Part shown: positions 7,777 through 14,826 of the stretch, piece after piece
Position numbering within the stretch: position 1 is the first letter of the stretch
Layout: each line of letters starts with the position of its first letter
Assembly (NCBI GenBank): GCA_029933565.1
Contig: JAOZNY010000013.1
Coordinates: forward strand, 1-25,780
Direction of reading: 5' to 3'
DNA from: Bacteroidales bacterium
Lineage (GTDB): Bacteria; Bacteroidota; Bacteroidia; Bacteroidales; F082
Length of the DNA: 25,780 nucleotides
The notes under the pieces: model-generated
Seen by the model: only the letters and a program-made list of their open reading frames with translations
Database searches by the model: none
Told to the model about the DNA's origin: nothing
Translations under genes and position numbers: made by a program

Positions 7777-8037
7777 TTAGTGATAAAACTCGTCGAGAAT
7801 ATTATTCAAATTTGAATAATTATTTGCAACGCTTTCTTTATCCGTAATTTCAACTTTAACAATATTAACCGATTCGTGTTTATACCACACCTCGACCAAA
7901 AGATCTTCAATTAGAAAAAGGTGAATATCAAAACTTTTGGTTTGTCGTTCCATTAGATCCTTACCATTTTTTACAGCAAGTACAACTTGCTCTGTTTTAG
8001 TAAGTTTTCTAAAGGAGTCCTTAGTTAAAGTTTCCAT
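7777..8037 (-). CDS. Small protein of unknown function
   Basis: The protein has 86 residues, no signal peptide, no membrane segment and no cysteine, so it is probably cytoplasmic. The middle (FDIHLFLIEDLLVEVWYKH, then VNIVKVEITDK) alternates hydrophobic and polar residues like adjacent beta strands, flanked by an N-terminal and a C-terminal helix. It begins 9 bases after the periplasmic sulfurtransferase gene and ends just before a good terminator, so it is the last gene of that operon. I do not recognise the family. Coding status is supported by position, spacing and composition. Confidence 0.7.
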   Translation of the reverse strand: METLTKDSFRKLTKTEQVVLAVKNGKDLMERQTKSFDIHLFLIEDLLVEVWYKHESVNIVKVEITDKESVANNYSNLNNILDEFYH

Positions 8038-8046
8038 GACAACAGT

Positions 8047-8892
8047 TTACTTATCGATGGCGTTTCCTTCTTTAACCCAAAGGTTATAAGAACCATCAAA
8101 AACTGATACATTTTTATATCCTAAGACATTATAAAACGCAACAAATAGCACAGCTGCTCTTTTTCCTGACTGGCATGAAACGATAATCGGGCTATCGGCA
8201 TTCAAGCCAAAGCGAGCGACAACTTTTTCCATTTCTGCTTTTGAAAGAAATACATGGTCTGCATTTTGAAGATCTTTAAAACTTAGATTTTTTGCCCCTG
8301 GAATATGACCTTTACTTTTTTCTGTTGTACCTGCAAACTCATTTGCATCGCGGGCATCAAATAAAATTGCTTTACCAGTTTTTACATCTGCAGTAGTAGC
8401 AAATATTGCATTGTCAACATTTAATGTAAAAGTTGTTTTAGGCTTTTTACCTGCCATGGGGGTTAAAGGCACTCTTGATTTTTTAAACATTGCCATATTT
8501 TTGTGCAAAATCTTAACATTTGTTGCACCTAAATATTTTAAAACACAATAAACTCGTGAGGCAGCTTTTTGATCGCCACCATCAGTTACAACAATTGGTT
8601 TATCGGCACTTACACCTTTAGTTCCAAAATATTTGGCAAGGTCTTCATTGCTTTTCAAAAAACCATTGTCAGCATCAGTATTTAAATCAACATTTGGAAT
8701 ATTAATGGCACCTTTAACATGCGACTTTTTGTAAGTTGCTGCCTTACTGGCATCAATAACAACAAGACTTTTGTCGGTTTTTAACAATTTCATAAAGTCA
8801 GCAGCGCTAATTAAATCGCCCTGAGCAATAGCAGATGCTGTAAAGAATACAAGCATTAAACCTGCTAAAAATATATTTCTAATTAATTTCAT
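8047..8892 (-). CDS. Periplasmic two-domain thiosulfate sulfurtransferase (rhodanese)
   Basis: The protein has 281 residues with a signal peptide ending about residue 24 (ASAIAQG). Two rhodanese domains follow, about 28-145 and 160-278. The first has VVTDGGDQKAAS at the loop position, so no catalytic cysteine, and is structural. The second has IIVSCQSGKRAA with nucleophile C240, plus the DARDANEF and GHIPGAKN motifs. This is the usual layout of thiosulfate:cyanide sulfurtransferases and 3-mercaptopyruvate sulfurtransferases, here exported. It sits 32 bases after the porin gene with no terminator between, so the outer-membrane channel and the sulfurtransferase are cotranscribed. It probably forms persulfide from thiosulfate or polysulfide in the periplasm. 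Acceptor unknown. Confidence 0.9.
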   Translation of the reverse strand: MKLIRNIFLAGLMLVFFTASAIAQGDLISAADFMKLLKTDKSLVVIDASKAATYKKSHVKGAINIPNVDLNTDADNGFLKSNEDLAKYFGTKGVSADKPIVVTDGGDQKAASRVYCVLKYLGATNVKILHKNMAMFKKSRVPLTPMAGKKPKTTFTLNVDNAIFATTADVKTGKAILFDARDANEFAGTTEKSKGHIPGAKNLSFKDLQNADHVFLSKAEMEKVVARFGLNADSPIIVSCQSGKRAAVLFVAFYNVLGYKNVSVFDGSYNLWVKEGNAIDK

Positions 8893-8924
8893 TTTTCTAT
8901 TTTTTAAATTATTAATGCTTTTTA

Positions 8925-10022
8925 CTAAAACTTAACCTGAACCTGGATTAACAAGGCATCGTTAGAATACTCATTTATTACGGTTCCAACAGTTTCTTCA
9001 GCATTATATAAATAGTTGATTTGAATTCTTGTCCATTCATTTAAGAAATAGTTAACGCCAAATGTCCATGTTGCCTGTCCATAATTCTGAGTCACACCCA
9101 GATATTTATAATTTGTTCCATCAGGATTGTAAACTTCATATTTTACAACAGGTTCGAGTCCAAAACCAAACTTATACATTGCTGTAACCCATAAACCGTT
9201 CTTTTTGTATTCTGTAAGTTCTAATGTTGATTTACCACAACCACCACCTGAGGAACCCAGGTCGCCAACATCGGTTCCAAAAATATATTCTGCCTGTAAT
9301 AATGCATTCCACTTTTTAAGTGTTATATCAGCTGCATAGCGAGTACGTTTTTTCTGATCACCACTTGAACTAACCGTACCAACCAAGCCAGTACGCATGC
9401 TAGCACCTATTGTAATACCTTCAATTGGAGCAACTGTTAATCGGCCTGCGAATTCTTTATTGTTGTTGTCGTCGAGGTGGTTAATACCTGTTCCGTTAAG
9501 CAGCATTAATTTATATGTAAAAATATCCCTTTCTTTACCAATAGCACCTAAAACCATAATACCTAACTCGCGGAAAGGAGAAGCCATTTGATCAACTACT
9601 GTTGAACGTCTGATAGTATTTAGGGCATAACATGCAGTGTTTACCTCTAAACTAAAAGGGGTTTTAAACTGACCCATGGAAACTTTAAAATATTTTCCGA
9701 AAGGGGAATAAGTAACAAAGGCATCCAATAACATTGGTCCTCCAACTGTAGGGCTAAGTTCAGCCATTACATAATAACTAATGTCGTAAGGTATGCTTCC
9801 AACAATACCTATTCTTGCTCTTCTAAAGGCAAAAGTACTTGGTTTTATAGCATTTCCTTTTGAATCATCACCAAAGAAATAACTGTTAAACTCAGGTTGA
9901 ATATAGCCTACTACCTGTGGACCATCATCTGATGTTGCTTCTACACAGCCTTGTGAATAAACACTGCCAGTAAAAATAGAGGCAATAAATATCAATGAGA
10001 ATAATAAAACTAACTTTTTCAT
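8925..10022 (-). CDS. Outer-membrane porin, phosphate-selective porin O/P family
   Basis: The protein has 365 residues with a signal peptide to about residue 24 (GSVYSQG). The rest is beta-barrel-like with alternating hydrophobic and polar strands and ends in phenylalanine (LIQVQVKF), the usual outer-membrane assembly signal. VGYIQPEFNSYFFG, FRRARIGIVGSIPYDISYYVMAEL and GQFKTPFSLE are typical of the O/P porin family found in Bacteroidota and proteobacteria. The family name reflects Pseudomonas OprP; anion selectivity is plausible but the substrate here is not known. As first gene of an operon with a periplasmic sulfurtransferase, it may admit sulfur oxyanions such as thiosulfate or tetrathionate. 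That link is inference. Confidence 0.85.
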   Translation of the reverse strand: MKKLVLLFSLIFIASIFTGSVYSQGCVEATSDDGPQVVGYIQPEFNSYFFGDDSKGNAIKPSTFAFRRARIGIVGSIPYDISYYVMAELSPTVGGPMLLDAFVTYSPFGKYFKVSMGQFKTPFSLEVNTACYALNTIRRSTVVDQMASPFRELGIMVLGAIGKERDIFTYKLMLLNGTGINHLDDNNNKEFAGRLTVAPIEGITIGASMRTGLVGTVSSSGDQKKRTRYAADITLKKWNALLQAEYIFGTDVGDLGSSGGGCGKSTLELTEYKKNGLWVTAMYKFGFGLEPVVKYEVYNPDGTNYKYLGVTQNYGQATWTFGVNYFLNEWTRIQINYLYNAEETVGTVINEYSNDALLIQVQVKF

Positions 10023-10056
10023 AATACCGGTTTTTATTAGTTTGAACTAATATTTA

Positions 10057-10092
10057 AAACCATCAATAAGTAACATTACTTATTGATGGTTT
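10057..10092 (-). terminator. Strong hairpin terminator between the rhodanese lipoprotein and the porin gene
   Basis: A perfect 17-bp inverted repeat around a 2-base loop, with a core of CCATCAATAAGTAA and its complement. It begins 15 bases after the stop codon at 10108. Runs of T on both strands could let it act in either direction. It separates the lone rhodanese lipoprotein gene from the porin operon. Confidence 0.85.
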
Positions 10093-10107
10093 TTTAAATT
10101 TATTATT

Positions 10108-11100
10108 TTATTCAGAAACGTAATCAAATGAATGATGCCATGCTGGTTTGCTAGCAGCATCAAGTTCATCGTACTTTAGTTTGTTTACTCCAAACAATAT
10201 ACTTTTTGCATTATATCCTAATACTTGTAACCAAGCAGTAGCAAAAGATGAAGTTTGTCCGGTAAAGCAATAGATAAGACATTCATCAGATGTAGGTAAA
10301 GCATAAACAACATCGTTTGCCAAACTAATTGGATTAAGTTGATAAGCTCCCGTAAAATGACCAAAAGTTAAATAATCTTCCTCAACCCAGAAATTATAAA
10401 TATTGTAGGCAGCAGGGTCTGCTAAAACATCAGCTCCATTAACTCCCCAACCAGAAGCGTTAAGCATTGCATCAACATTTGCAGCTAAAATTTCAGCACC
10501 ATCGGTACTAGTTGTTTCCCATTGTGGAAAGTCATTTACTGGAAGTGTTCCAGCAGTAGCATCAGTTGTCCAGTTTGCGCTACCATCTGCTAAGTTCCCA
10601 ATATTTCCTGTCCAAAGATCATAAGTTGCATTCCAATACGACATACCAAATTTCATAACTTTTGCATCAGGGAAACCAGATAAACGTAATGCCATAGTAC
10701 CACGGCCAGCAGTTTGACCAGTTTTACACACAACCAAAATTGGCTTATCAGAATAATCAGCAGCAACAGTTACAATATCAACTAAAGCAACATTAATTGC
10801 TCCTGGAATATGACCTGCATTAAAATCATCAGCACTTCTAATATCAAAAACATGATAAGTAGGAATTGTATTTACATCCGGCTCAACAATACCACCATCA
10901 GTAGTTAATTTTGGGGCAATAACCCAACTGGCTAGTAGTTGATCACCTAATAAGTCAAGATCATTAGCTACCATATAAGATTTAAGGGTCTCAAAATTCC
11001 CTTTTTCTGCAGGTACCGGATCTGTATTGTCCTTACAACCTGTAATAATTAAAGCGGGTAAAATAGCCGCAAGTAAAAAATAATTGATAAACTTTTTCAT
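10108..11100 (-). CDS. Lipoprotein with two active rhodanese domains
   Basis: The protein has 330 residues. The signal peptide ends in a lipobox (IITGC), placing lipidated C22 at the start of the mature protein. Rhodanese domain 1 (about 75-165) has FDIRSADDFNAGHIPGAIN and the loop VVCKTGQTAGR with C125. Domain 2 (about 200-320) has an FGHFTGAYQL segment and IYCFTGQTSS with C278. Unlike usual two-domain sulfurtransferases, where the first domain is dead, both loops keep the nucleophile and nearly the same CxTGQT sequence, which suggests internal duplication. It is a single-gene unit with its own candidate promoter and a strong terminator. Likely attached to a membrane facing the periplasm and handling sulfane sulfur. 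Partners unknown. Confidence 0.88.
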   Translation of the reverse strand: MKKFINYFLLAAILPALIITGCKDNTDPVPAEKGNFETLKSYMVANDLDLLGDQLLASWVIAPKLTTDGGIVEPDVNTIPTYHVFDIRSADDFNAGHIPGAINVALVDIVTVAADYSDKPILVVCKTGQTAGRGTMALRLSGFPDAKVMKFGMSYWNATYDLWTGNIGNLADGSANWTTDATAGTLPVNDFPQWETTSTDGAEILAANVDAMLNASGWGVNGADVLADPAAYNIYNFWVEEDYLTFGHFTGAYQLNPISLANDVVYALPTSDECLIYCFTGQTSSFATAWLQVLGYNAKSILFGVNKLKYDELDAASKPAWHHSFDYVSE

Positions 11101-11151
11101 TCTATTAAATTTTAAATTAGTATAAAAATTTTCTTGTTGTTAATATGTTAA

Positions 11152-11159
11152 CAAATGTA
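11152..11159 (-). promoter_or_regulatory. Candidate -7 box of the rhodanese lipoprotein gene
   Basis: The minus strand reads TACATTTG, fitting TAnnTTTG, about 52 bases before the ATG at 11100. No -33 TTTG was found at the expected spacing. Confidence 0.35.
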
Positions 11160-11275
11160 CTACTGTAGTTTATCCCTTTTTAATAAAAACAATGGCATGA
11201 AATAGGAGAAAAGGTGTAATGCATCATATTTTGAAGTGACGGAAGTAGTTTTTTTAGGTGCTTTTCGTTGAGGCA

Positions 11276-11303
11276 AAAAAAAAGGGGGCTGTAAAAGCCC
11301 CCC
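11276..11303 (-). terminator. Rho-independent terminator of the octaheme cytochrome operon
   Basis: The stem GGGGGCT/AGCCCCC (11284-11290 with 11296-11302) has a 5-base loop, followed on the minus strand by a T run of eight or more. It begins 24 bases after the stop codon at 11327. Confidence 0.9.
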
Positions 11304-11326
11304 TTATCATTAATCAATTTATTATT

Positions 11327-11842
11327 TTAACAACCACCAACTTCTCCACCTGTGTCGTGCCCTATGGCATCAAGATTTTTCTCAAATACATCTGGATAAG
11401 TAAGTTCCCAATTTTTCCAGCCTCCTTTGATAAAAGAAATATTAGAATAGCCTAACTTCATAAGCACTTCACCGACAAGGGCACTTCTGCCACCTTTTTT
11501 ACAGTAGACAATTATTTCTTCTTCTTTTTCAGGCATGTAAAGCATGGCTGCATCCCAGAATTTTTCGTTGCCAATTTTAAATTCTATAACACCACGGGGG
11601 ATGTTTACAGAACCTGGTATGTACCCTGCATTAAACTCACTTGGCTCTCTAACGTCTATAAGGAGTATCATGTCGCCATTTTCGAGCTTTGTCATTACTT
11701 CTTTAGGAGTAAGTACATTTACGGTTTTTTTAGCTACGGCCACCAATTCGTCCACACTATGAACAGCAGGGTTTCCACACGACATTAAGCCCATCGTAAT
11801 TGCCATTAGCGCAAATACAAATATTGATTTAAATGTTTTCAT
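11327..11842 (-). CDS. Rhodanese lipoprotein with active-site cysteine and C-terminal Gly-Gly-Cys
   Basis: An ATG at 11866 is also in frame, but starting at 11842 gives a standard lipoprotein signal (MKTFKSIFVFALMAITMGLM, then SC with lipidated C22), so I prefer it. The product is then 171 residues. A single rhodanese domain (about 42-148) has LLIDVREPSEFNAGYIPGSV and IIVYCKKGGRSA with nucleophile C114. After the domain come about 20 residues ending HDTGGEVGGC, with the terminal cysteine C171. It therefore shares the GGC tail of the two membrane rhodaneses at 1152 and 1949 but keeps the catalytic cysteine. It starts within about 25 bases of the end of the cytochrome b-PAS gene and completes the octaheme cytochrome operon. 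The terminal cysteine could receive sulfur from C114 or act as a mobile arm. That is inference. Confidence 0.87.
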   Translation of the reverse strand: MKTFKSIFVFALMAITMGLMSCGNPAVHSVDELVAVAKKTVNVLTPKEVMTKLENGDMILLIDVREPSEFNAGYIPGSVNIPRGVIEFKIGNEKFWDAAMLYMPEKEEEIIVYCKKGGRSALVGEVLMKLGYSNISFIKGGWKNWELTYPDVFEKNLDAIGHDTGGEVGGC

Positions 11843-11866
11843 TTTTATAATTTTTTTAGTTTTCAA

Positions 11867-13021
11867 TTATTCATCATTTTTTTTCTGACGCTCGGCAATC
11901 CTAATCTTTTTCTTGAGCATTTCACGCTCGGCAAGATGTTTTGCAGTAGTGTCAATAATAAAACCCTCGAAACAATTTATTTCATTGTCGATGTAAACAG
12001 GTGATAAAGTAAGAGTGTGGAACCCTTCTGCACCATCTTTACAGATACGCTTAACCTCACCATGACTCATTGTTTCTCCTTGAAGAACATGTGCTACAGT
12101 TTGTTCCAGTTCACGAAAGTCTTCTTCGGAACGGCTCAAACGGTAATGTTTACCAATAATTTCATCGCGTGAATCGTATTTGTAAAGGGATAGCCATGCT
12201 TCGTTAACCTCTTTATAATAACCCTCTTTGCTAATACAGAAATATCCGGCTGAACTATTGGAAATAGCATCCCTGAAGAAAGTCTCACGCATAACACCAA
12301 GTTTTCCTTCAACTTCTTCCAGAGCAGTATCTAGAATATTGCTTCTGGTTTCTCCTGCATGAAGTTTGCTTTTAATAATTTTTAGGGCAACTTCCATTTC
12401 TTCTTCCACAACAACTTTAATCTCTTCGTCTTCCATTTCTTCCCAACCAAATATCATAGCTTTGATACTAGAAAATGTATTAACTCCTGTAACAGTAGTT
12501 AAATAAACATGAGCAACAATAAATGCAAGCAAAATATAAGCACCAAATGTGTGAATGTAAGCAATAGTTTGAAGACTGTCGAACTCAATACCAAACTTTG
12601 GATAATGGAAATACAAATAAATAAAGCCGCTCAAAACCATAATTGGGATAACCAGAATTTTCAATCCCAGATATATCATCCTCTGAAGAGGGTTGAATTT
12701 ATTGTAAACAGTTTTGTTGGTTGGGTGTGGCGCATTGCGGAATATTCCACCTATGTAATACATAAACTGCTCTTTAAGCAATTTAGTTGTTGGTACATAT
12801 TGTCTCCACTCGCCTGAAGTGATGTGCCAGAAAATTGCAAACACAATCAATACCAAAAATGCCCATGCTAAAATGCTGTGTAGCGAAACGGCAGTTTGAA
12901 ATCCTAAAAGATTGTAAGATCCATGAATTTCGAAACCCGTAAGTCCTAAGCCTCCAATAATCAATGCCTGCGACCAGTGCCAGAATCTTTCGAATAATTT
13001 ATAAATATATACTTTTTTCAT
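11867..13021 (-). CDS. Cytochrome b (formate dehydrogenase gamma / b561 type) fused to a PAS domain
   Basis: The protein has 384 residues. Residues 1-192 form a four-helix di-haem cytochrome b, with histidines H15, H48, H66, H157 and H171 in or near helices (FERFWHWSQ, VSLHSIL, FAIFWHI, IHTFGAY, FIVAHVYL). Residues 193-245 are charged and probably helical. Residues 248-365 are a PAS domain (ISNSSAGYFCISKEGYYKEV ... EVKRICKDGAEGFHTLTLSPVY), and a short charged coil ends the protein. Related cytochromes b link quinols to periplasmic reductases. Here it lies 13 bases after the octaheme cytochrome gene and probably supplies its electrons. The cytoplasmic PAS tail is unusual because no kinase, cyclase or HTH follows it. 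It may sense redox state or regulate electron flow. Confidence 0.88.
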   Translation of the reverse strand: MKKVYIYKLFERFWHWSQALIIGGLGLTGFEIHGSYNLLGFQTAVSLHSILAWAFLVLIVFAIFWHITSGEWRQYVPTTKLLKEQFMYYIGGIFRNAPHPTNKTVYNKFNPLQRMIYLGLKILVIPIMVLSGFIYLYFHYPKFGIEFDSLQTIAYIHTFGAYILLAFIVAHVYLTTVTGVNTFSSIKAMIFGWEEMEDEEIKVVVEEEMEVALKIIKSKLHAGETRSNILDTALEEVEGKLGVMRETFFRDAISNSSAGYFCISKEGYYKEVNEAWLSLYKYDSRDEIIGKHYRLSRSEEDFRELEQTVAHVLQGETMSHGEVKRICKDGAEGFHTLTLSPVYIDNEINCFEGFIIDTTAKHLAEREMLKKKIRIAERQKKNDE

Positions 13022-13034
13022 TTTTTATTTCCTC

Positions 13035-14651
13035 CTATTCGTTTGATTCCTTTTGAAAAAAACACTTCCTTCGCATTATCCTTCTAAGGATTGAATGCAC
13101 GAAAACCCCGATGATTGCTCCAATAACTGCAATAACTCCAAACCCATCCAGAAATGCGTTACTGTCTCTCCCCGGAAGGTAAAAATCAGTGAGGCTTGCC
13201 AAACGGCTGTCTTTTCTTTGGTGGCAATCGACACATTGTAAGGCTTTGTCGGCGGGCGAAACCTGATGGTTAAGCGGCCAATACATCTCAGTTTCAATAA
13301 ATCCGTATGCTCCACTGTAATCTTTACCAATATATTCCATGCCCAGTCTGTTGGCTTCTTCCCAGTCAAAATCGGTCCAGTAGGCACCTTTGCCTTTTTC
13401 TTTGTCCCATAGTTTAGGTTGAATTAAAGTCATATTGATAGTGTCGTAAACCTGTCGGCCACGGTGAACTTTAACCGGCCATATTTTAGATGGTTCCAAA
13501 CTAGCCTGATTTTCACCTTTGTCGCGGTACGATCCGTAAAGAGAGTTCATCTGTACGGGTACCGATTCGATTTTATCGGTGATAAGTTGGTGGTTTGCCA
13601 AACCGTTAAACCAATAGTATTCGGGCTTTACCCAGTCGTCGTAAATAAAATTACCTTTTATCCCAAGATAATTATGATTGCCATAAGCATCGTTTTCATG
13701 CGTTGGTTTTCCGTGTTCGTCCAACCTTCCTGCCGATGACCAGTCCCACCACATTTTTGTGGCATTTTGCTTAGCATAAACAGGAATATGACATGTTTGA
13801 CAAGCAACACGAATATTATGATCGTTAAGCATTTCATCCTGATGAGGTTTTGAAGTATGGCACTGAATACAGGTTGCCCTATTTTTGTTCTCTGATGACA
13901 ATGCATAAACCCTACCGGCCATTTGGTGCTTTTCAGTTTTATGACATTCAACACAACTCATATCCTCGCCTTCGGATGCCATGTGTACATCAACTTCGCG
14001 TGAGCAATCAAGCATAGCCACGTCGAGGTCGCCGTGTTTAACGTTGTTTCCACCACCACCCCAAAAGTGGCAAACTCCGCAATTTTCCTGACGGGGAGTT
14101 CCTACATTTTGAGCAACATAACTCAGGTTGACTGATGGATCGGGTAATCCTGCCATACCTTTACCTTTTTTATAGGTGTCGGTTTGGTCGTGACAAACTA
14201 CACAGTCGATATTGGTGGGCTCGGTAAAATCAAAACTTTTGTCTTTCCAGCCATAACCAATATGACAGCGTGTACAAGTAGCCTCACTACCAGAAACCCC
14301 AATACAAAAATTATTAATAATATTTTTCTTTCCCAACTTAACTTTTCCTTTGCCTTCGAGTACATCCTCGCGCTCCCAGTTCCAATGCGAAGTTGCCATT
14401 ATCTCTTTATCGCGTTCGGTATGGCACGACAGACATGCGGCAGTAAGTTGGTGTGCATCTTCAAAATCCTGTTTTAGTATCTCAAATTTGGAGTGATCCA
14501 CCGAAGGGGATGTGTTTCGGTTGGCTTTGTAAATGTAATTGACTAAGGGAAAAGTACGAACAGAGTCGGTTTTCTCCTGAGGCATTACATCTGTAAGCAC
14601 CCCAAAGAATAGGATAATTAAAACAATACTAACAAATTTCTTCATGATCAT
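13035..14651 (-). CDS. Octaheme c-type cytochrome, tetrathionate reductase family
   Basis: The protein has 538 residues with an N-terminal signal (4-22). Eight CxxCH haem sites are present: C73-H77, C126-H130, C150-H154, C191-H195, C233-H237, C261-H265, C284-H288 and C473-H477, the long gap before the eighth being typical of the family. A transmembrane helix (about 502-522) followed by a basic tail would anchor it to the inner membrane. Shewanella octaheme tetrathionate reductase is the studied relative and also reduces nitrite and hydroxylamine in vitro, so the native substrate is uncertain. The sulfur-rich context favours tetrathionate or another sulfur oxyanion. An internal ATG two codons downstream (14645) could also be the start. 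First gene of a three-gene operon with cytochrome b-PAS and a rhodanese lipoprotein. A paralogue starts at 691. Confidence 0.93.
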   Translation of the reverse strand: MIMKKFVSIVLIILFFGVLTDVMPQEKTDSVRTFPLVNYIYKANRNTSPSVDHSKFEILKQDFEDAHQLTAACLSCHTERDKEIMATSHWNWEREDVLEGKGKVKLGKKNIINNFCIGVSGSEATCTRCHIGYGWKDKSFDFTEPTNIDCVVCHDQTDTYKKGKGMAGLPDPSVNLSYVAQNVGTPRQENCGVCHFWGGGGNNVKHGDLDVAMLDCSREVDVHMASEGEDMSCVECHKTEKHQMAGRVYALSSENKNRATCIQCHTSKPHQDEMLNDHNIRVACQTCHIPVYAKQNATKMWWDWSSAGRLDEHGKPTHENDAYGNHNYLGIKGNFIYDDWVKPEYYWFNGLANHQLITDKIESVPVQMNSLYGSYRDKGENQASLEPSKIWPVKVHRGRQVYDTINMTLIQPKLWDKEKGKGAYWTDFDWEEANRLGMEYIGKDYSGAYGFIETEMYWPLNHQVSPADKALQCVDCHQRKDSRLASLTDFYLPGRDSNAFLDGFGVIAVIGAIIGVFVHSILRRIMRRKCFFQKESNE

Positions 14652-14682
14652 TATTTTAATTTATAATAATTTTCTTTTGTTA

Positions 14683-14690
14683 CAAAACTA
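14683..14690 (-). promoter_or_regulatory. Candidate -7 box of the octaheme cytochrome operon
   Basis: The minus strand reads TAGTTTTG, fitting TAnnTTTG, about 32 bases before the ATG at 14651. There is no -33 TTTG. Instead an Fnr-like inverted repeat is centred about 38-41 bases upstream of the expected transcription start, the placement seen when a Crp/Fnr activator replaces the upstream promoter element. Confidence 0.4.
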
Positions 14691-14705
14691 ACAGTTTAAT
14701 GCTTT

Positions 14706-14721
14706 TATGATTTTTATCATA
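14706..14721. promoter_or_regulatory. Crp/Fnr-like operator 1
   Basis: TATGAT and ATCATA form a perfect 6-bp inverted repeat with a 4-base centre, the same geometry as the Fnr site TTGATnnnnATCAA. A further ATGAT follows directly, making a second overlapping palindrome (14716-14727). It lies between the octaheme operon and the divergent Crp/Fnr-family gene. Confidence 0.5.
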
Positions 14722-14744
14722 TATGATGTTATACGAACAAAAAC

Positions 14745-14758
14745 ATGATATGTGTCAA
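14745..14758. promoter_or_regulatory. Crp/Fnr-like operator 2
   Basis: ATGAT-N4-GTCAA, or TTGAC-N4-ATCAT on the minus strand, is an imperfect inverted repeat with Fnr-type spacing. Its centre is about 60 bases upstream of the expected start of the regulator transcript, so it could serve autoregulation. Confidence 0.4.
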
Positions 14759-14796
14759 TTTTGAATATGATTGATGCATGGTGATTTAAAAAGATA

Positions 14797-14804
14797 TATC
14801 TTTG
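14797..14804 (+). promoter_or_regulatory. Candidate -7 box of the Crp/Fnr-family gene
   Basis: TATCTTTG fits TAnnTTTG, with a TTG at 14771-14773 as a possible -33 element at slightly long spacing. The implied 5' leader before ATG 14827 is very short. Confidence 0.4.
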
Positions 14805-14826
14805 TTGCAAACCAAATCAAAGTAAT

